From Morella rubra (Eukaryota > Streptophyta > Magnoliopsida > Fagales > Myricaceae), in assembly GCA_003952965.2 (NCBI GenBank), contig RXIC02000172.1, positions 1 through 64,000 on the forward strand: a stretch of DNA of 64,000 bases, read 5' to 3'. Shown piece after piece: positions 62,331-64,000 of the stretch. Numbering within the stretch: position 1 is the first letter of the stretch; each line of letters opens with the position of its first letter. A program made the translations under genes and the position numbers. The notes beneath the pieces were generated by a model. The model searched no databases. It was not told the origin of the DNA and worked only from the letters and a program-made list of their open reading frames with translations.

Positions 62331-63367
62331 TGTTAAAGATAATATCATAATCAAATCTTAAATATTTGATATGATATTATAGTTATCATGATATCAAAGA
62401 TTTGATATCGTTATCAAGATTCAAATTTCAAATGTAAAGATTCAAATTTAAATATAGGAATATTTTCCTATTATGCTTTGTATTGTCTCTATAAATAGAA
62501 ACTTTCAACCTGTAATCTGTATGCACTCATAATACAAAATACAGTCATAAAGAGCTTTCAGAGTAGATGTATGTCTTATAGACGGAACCACTTAAATCTC
62601 TTGTCTCTTGTTACTATTTCTCCCTCCTCTTCATTCTAACCCTCCTCTTCTTGGTATCAAAACAACAAAACATATTTTCCGTATCCTTAAAAGTTGGCAA
62701 TTTTGTCACTTTTCGATGCTCTTGTAGAGAGTCAAGAGCTATCTCACTGGTGAATTTTTACCTTAGCTGTACTTATAGCAAACGCATTGGCGATGAAAAA
62801 AAAAAGGTTAGTGAAAGAGAGAGGCCAAAAAAAAAAGAGCATGAGATATGTTTGGCAAGGGTCATGTGCCTATGATTTTAAGGCCTGGTCACTTTCAGCC
62901 ACTTTTCAAGGTCGTGTGCCTATGCTATGATTTCAAGGTCTGATCAAATTCAAAAAAAAAAAAAAAACAATAAACAAGGGAGCAAGAATCGTGTGCCTAT
63001 GATTTCAAGGTCCAATCACCTTCAGATTTTGTTTTTCAAACACAAGATTTTAAATTTCTCCATCTTATGTTTAAGGGAGGACGTTAGAGATAATACCATA
63101 ATCAAATCTTAAAGATTTGATATAGTATTATGGTTATCACGATATCATATCAAATTTGATATCGTTATCAAGATTCAAATTTCAAATGTAGAGATTCAAA
63201 TTTAAATGTAGGAATATTTTCCTATTATGCTTTGTATTGTCTCTATAAATAGAGACATTCAACTTGTAATCTGTATTCACTCATAATACAAAATACAGTC
63301 ATATAAGGCTTTCACAGTGGATGTAGGTCTTCTAGACCAAACTACTTAAATATCTTGTCTCTTGTTA
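62331..63367 (+). mobile_element. TRIM-like non-autonomous LTR retrotransposon
   Basis: Two direct repeats of about 283 and 286 bp (62331-62613 and 63082-63367) share tgttaaagataat/cgttagagataat starts, ttgatatcgttatcaagatt, aatttaaat, and the TATA-containing tctctataaatag. After LTR 1 comes tggtatcaaaac (62652), matching the style of a tRNA-iMet primer-binding site; before LTR 2 is the purine tract aagggagga (about 63073). The 430-bp interior encodes nothing but carries three copies of a cgtgtgcctatgatttcaagg-like motif. Total length about 1.04 kb fits TRIM elements. A clear 5-bp duplication was not found. Confidence 0.8.
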
Positions 63368-64000
63368 ATATTGAAAGTTACAACTGCAAAAAATTAACTT
63401 ACCAATTCTCTTTATTCCCCGAAAATTCTTCAATAATCTTTAGGTTCTTGTCGATCTCACAATCTCGAGAATTCTATAATAGTAGCCCAAATGTTCTATC
63501 TCCTTCCTCTCCACGCTCACACCATCGTAGGGTTTTCTAAGTTCTGATGGTCAATTCTCAAACTAATGATTAGGGTAGACTATTTCATAATTATCATTAT
63601 ATATGAAAACCCTAGCCGTGATAGTGCATGAGATCATTAGAGATCTTAGATCTCGGCTGTAGGATCACATAAAAAAACTATTTTTCCATTAACTCCCTTA
63701 TATTCTTTTATTCTGAATTTTAGGCTTCTACTAATTGTAATCATGTCTATCAACATATTACAATTCACCCCGAGAATTTGAGATTGATTTGTGAAATCCC
63801 TTTTACTAACAATTATAATCGTTTATTTATCCTTGCACTATACTATATTTTATATGAGCTAATAGGTGCGGAATATTATCCTTGATAAAATTCCTAGCTC
63901 ATATAATTCTTAATTTGATAATTTGTAACTCGTTGAACTCTCAAATTGTTTCCAAAACAATTTCACAAATACATATATATTATATATTAATTTCCAAAAA
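63368..64000. other. AT-rich DNA without a recognisable gene
   Basis: The minus strand was searched for the missing N-terminal RPI4 exons. A tgcag acceptor-like site occurs near 63392 just outside the TRIM element, but no convincing exon continues from it. The rest is AT-rich intergenic DNA. Confidence 0.4.

Noticed and set aside
1..64000. CRISPR arrays, operons, prophages or bacterial defence systems
   Set aside because: No regularly spaced short repeats, no compact co-directional gene arrays and clear plant exon-intron structure.

Overview
This is plant nuclear DNA, most likely from a eudicot. Intron-containing fragments of housekeeping genes (coatomer epsilon subunit, ribose-5-phosphate isomerase 4), an intron-poor P-class PPR gene and a broken FATB acyl-ACP thioesterase copy lie among plant LTR, LINE, hAT, Mutator, Harbinger and CACTA elements. 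No bacterial, organellar or CRISPR-type architecture was seen. The window is gene-poor and holds one clearly intact protein gene.

Layout. 1-24430 is an anomalous tract: the + strand is strongly T-rich, G-rich in its first 15 kb and C-poor, with no recognisable gene, long ORF or transposon. 24440-26630 resembles a minus-strand Ty3/gypsy LTR. 26640-29769 is a decayed CACTA element with a fragmented TNP2 transposase. 29770-30712 resembles a solo LTR. 30780-34253 is AT-rich intergenic DNA with small repeats. 34254-38310 is a 5'-truncated, mutated coatomer epsilon gene (minus). 38896-40797 is an intact PPR gene (minus), probable orthologue of Arabidopsis At2g17525. 41582-48319 is a four-layer transposon nest: an outer long-TIR Mutator-like element carrying a dead FATB copy, invaded by a LINE-like retroposon with an 18-bp target duplication, itself invaded by an hAT element (with a captured kinase exon) and a second Mutator-like element (9-bp duplication, trihelix fragment). 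50248-55850 is a second nest: a minus-strand LINE-like insertion, LTR-like sequence, a Harbinger-like element and an hAT element with a perfect 8-bp duplication. 57873-58862 is a MITE-like repeat holding a third small hAT element. 59673-62330 carries three exons of an RPI4-like gene (minus), abutted by a 1.04-kb TRIM-like element with two 0.28-kb LTRs (62331-63367).

The genes do not form an operon or pathway. The window records serial transposon insertion, gene-fragment capture and gene decay around one surviving PPR gene. I did not find a convincing new functional system. The two things most worth a second look are the 24-kb skewed tract, which may be an assembly or base-calling artefact or real unusual DNA, and the nested gene-capturing transposons. 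Family names come from remembered family features; no database search was possible.
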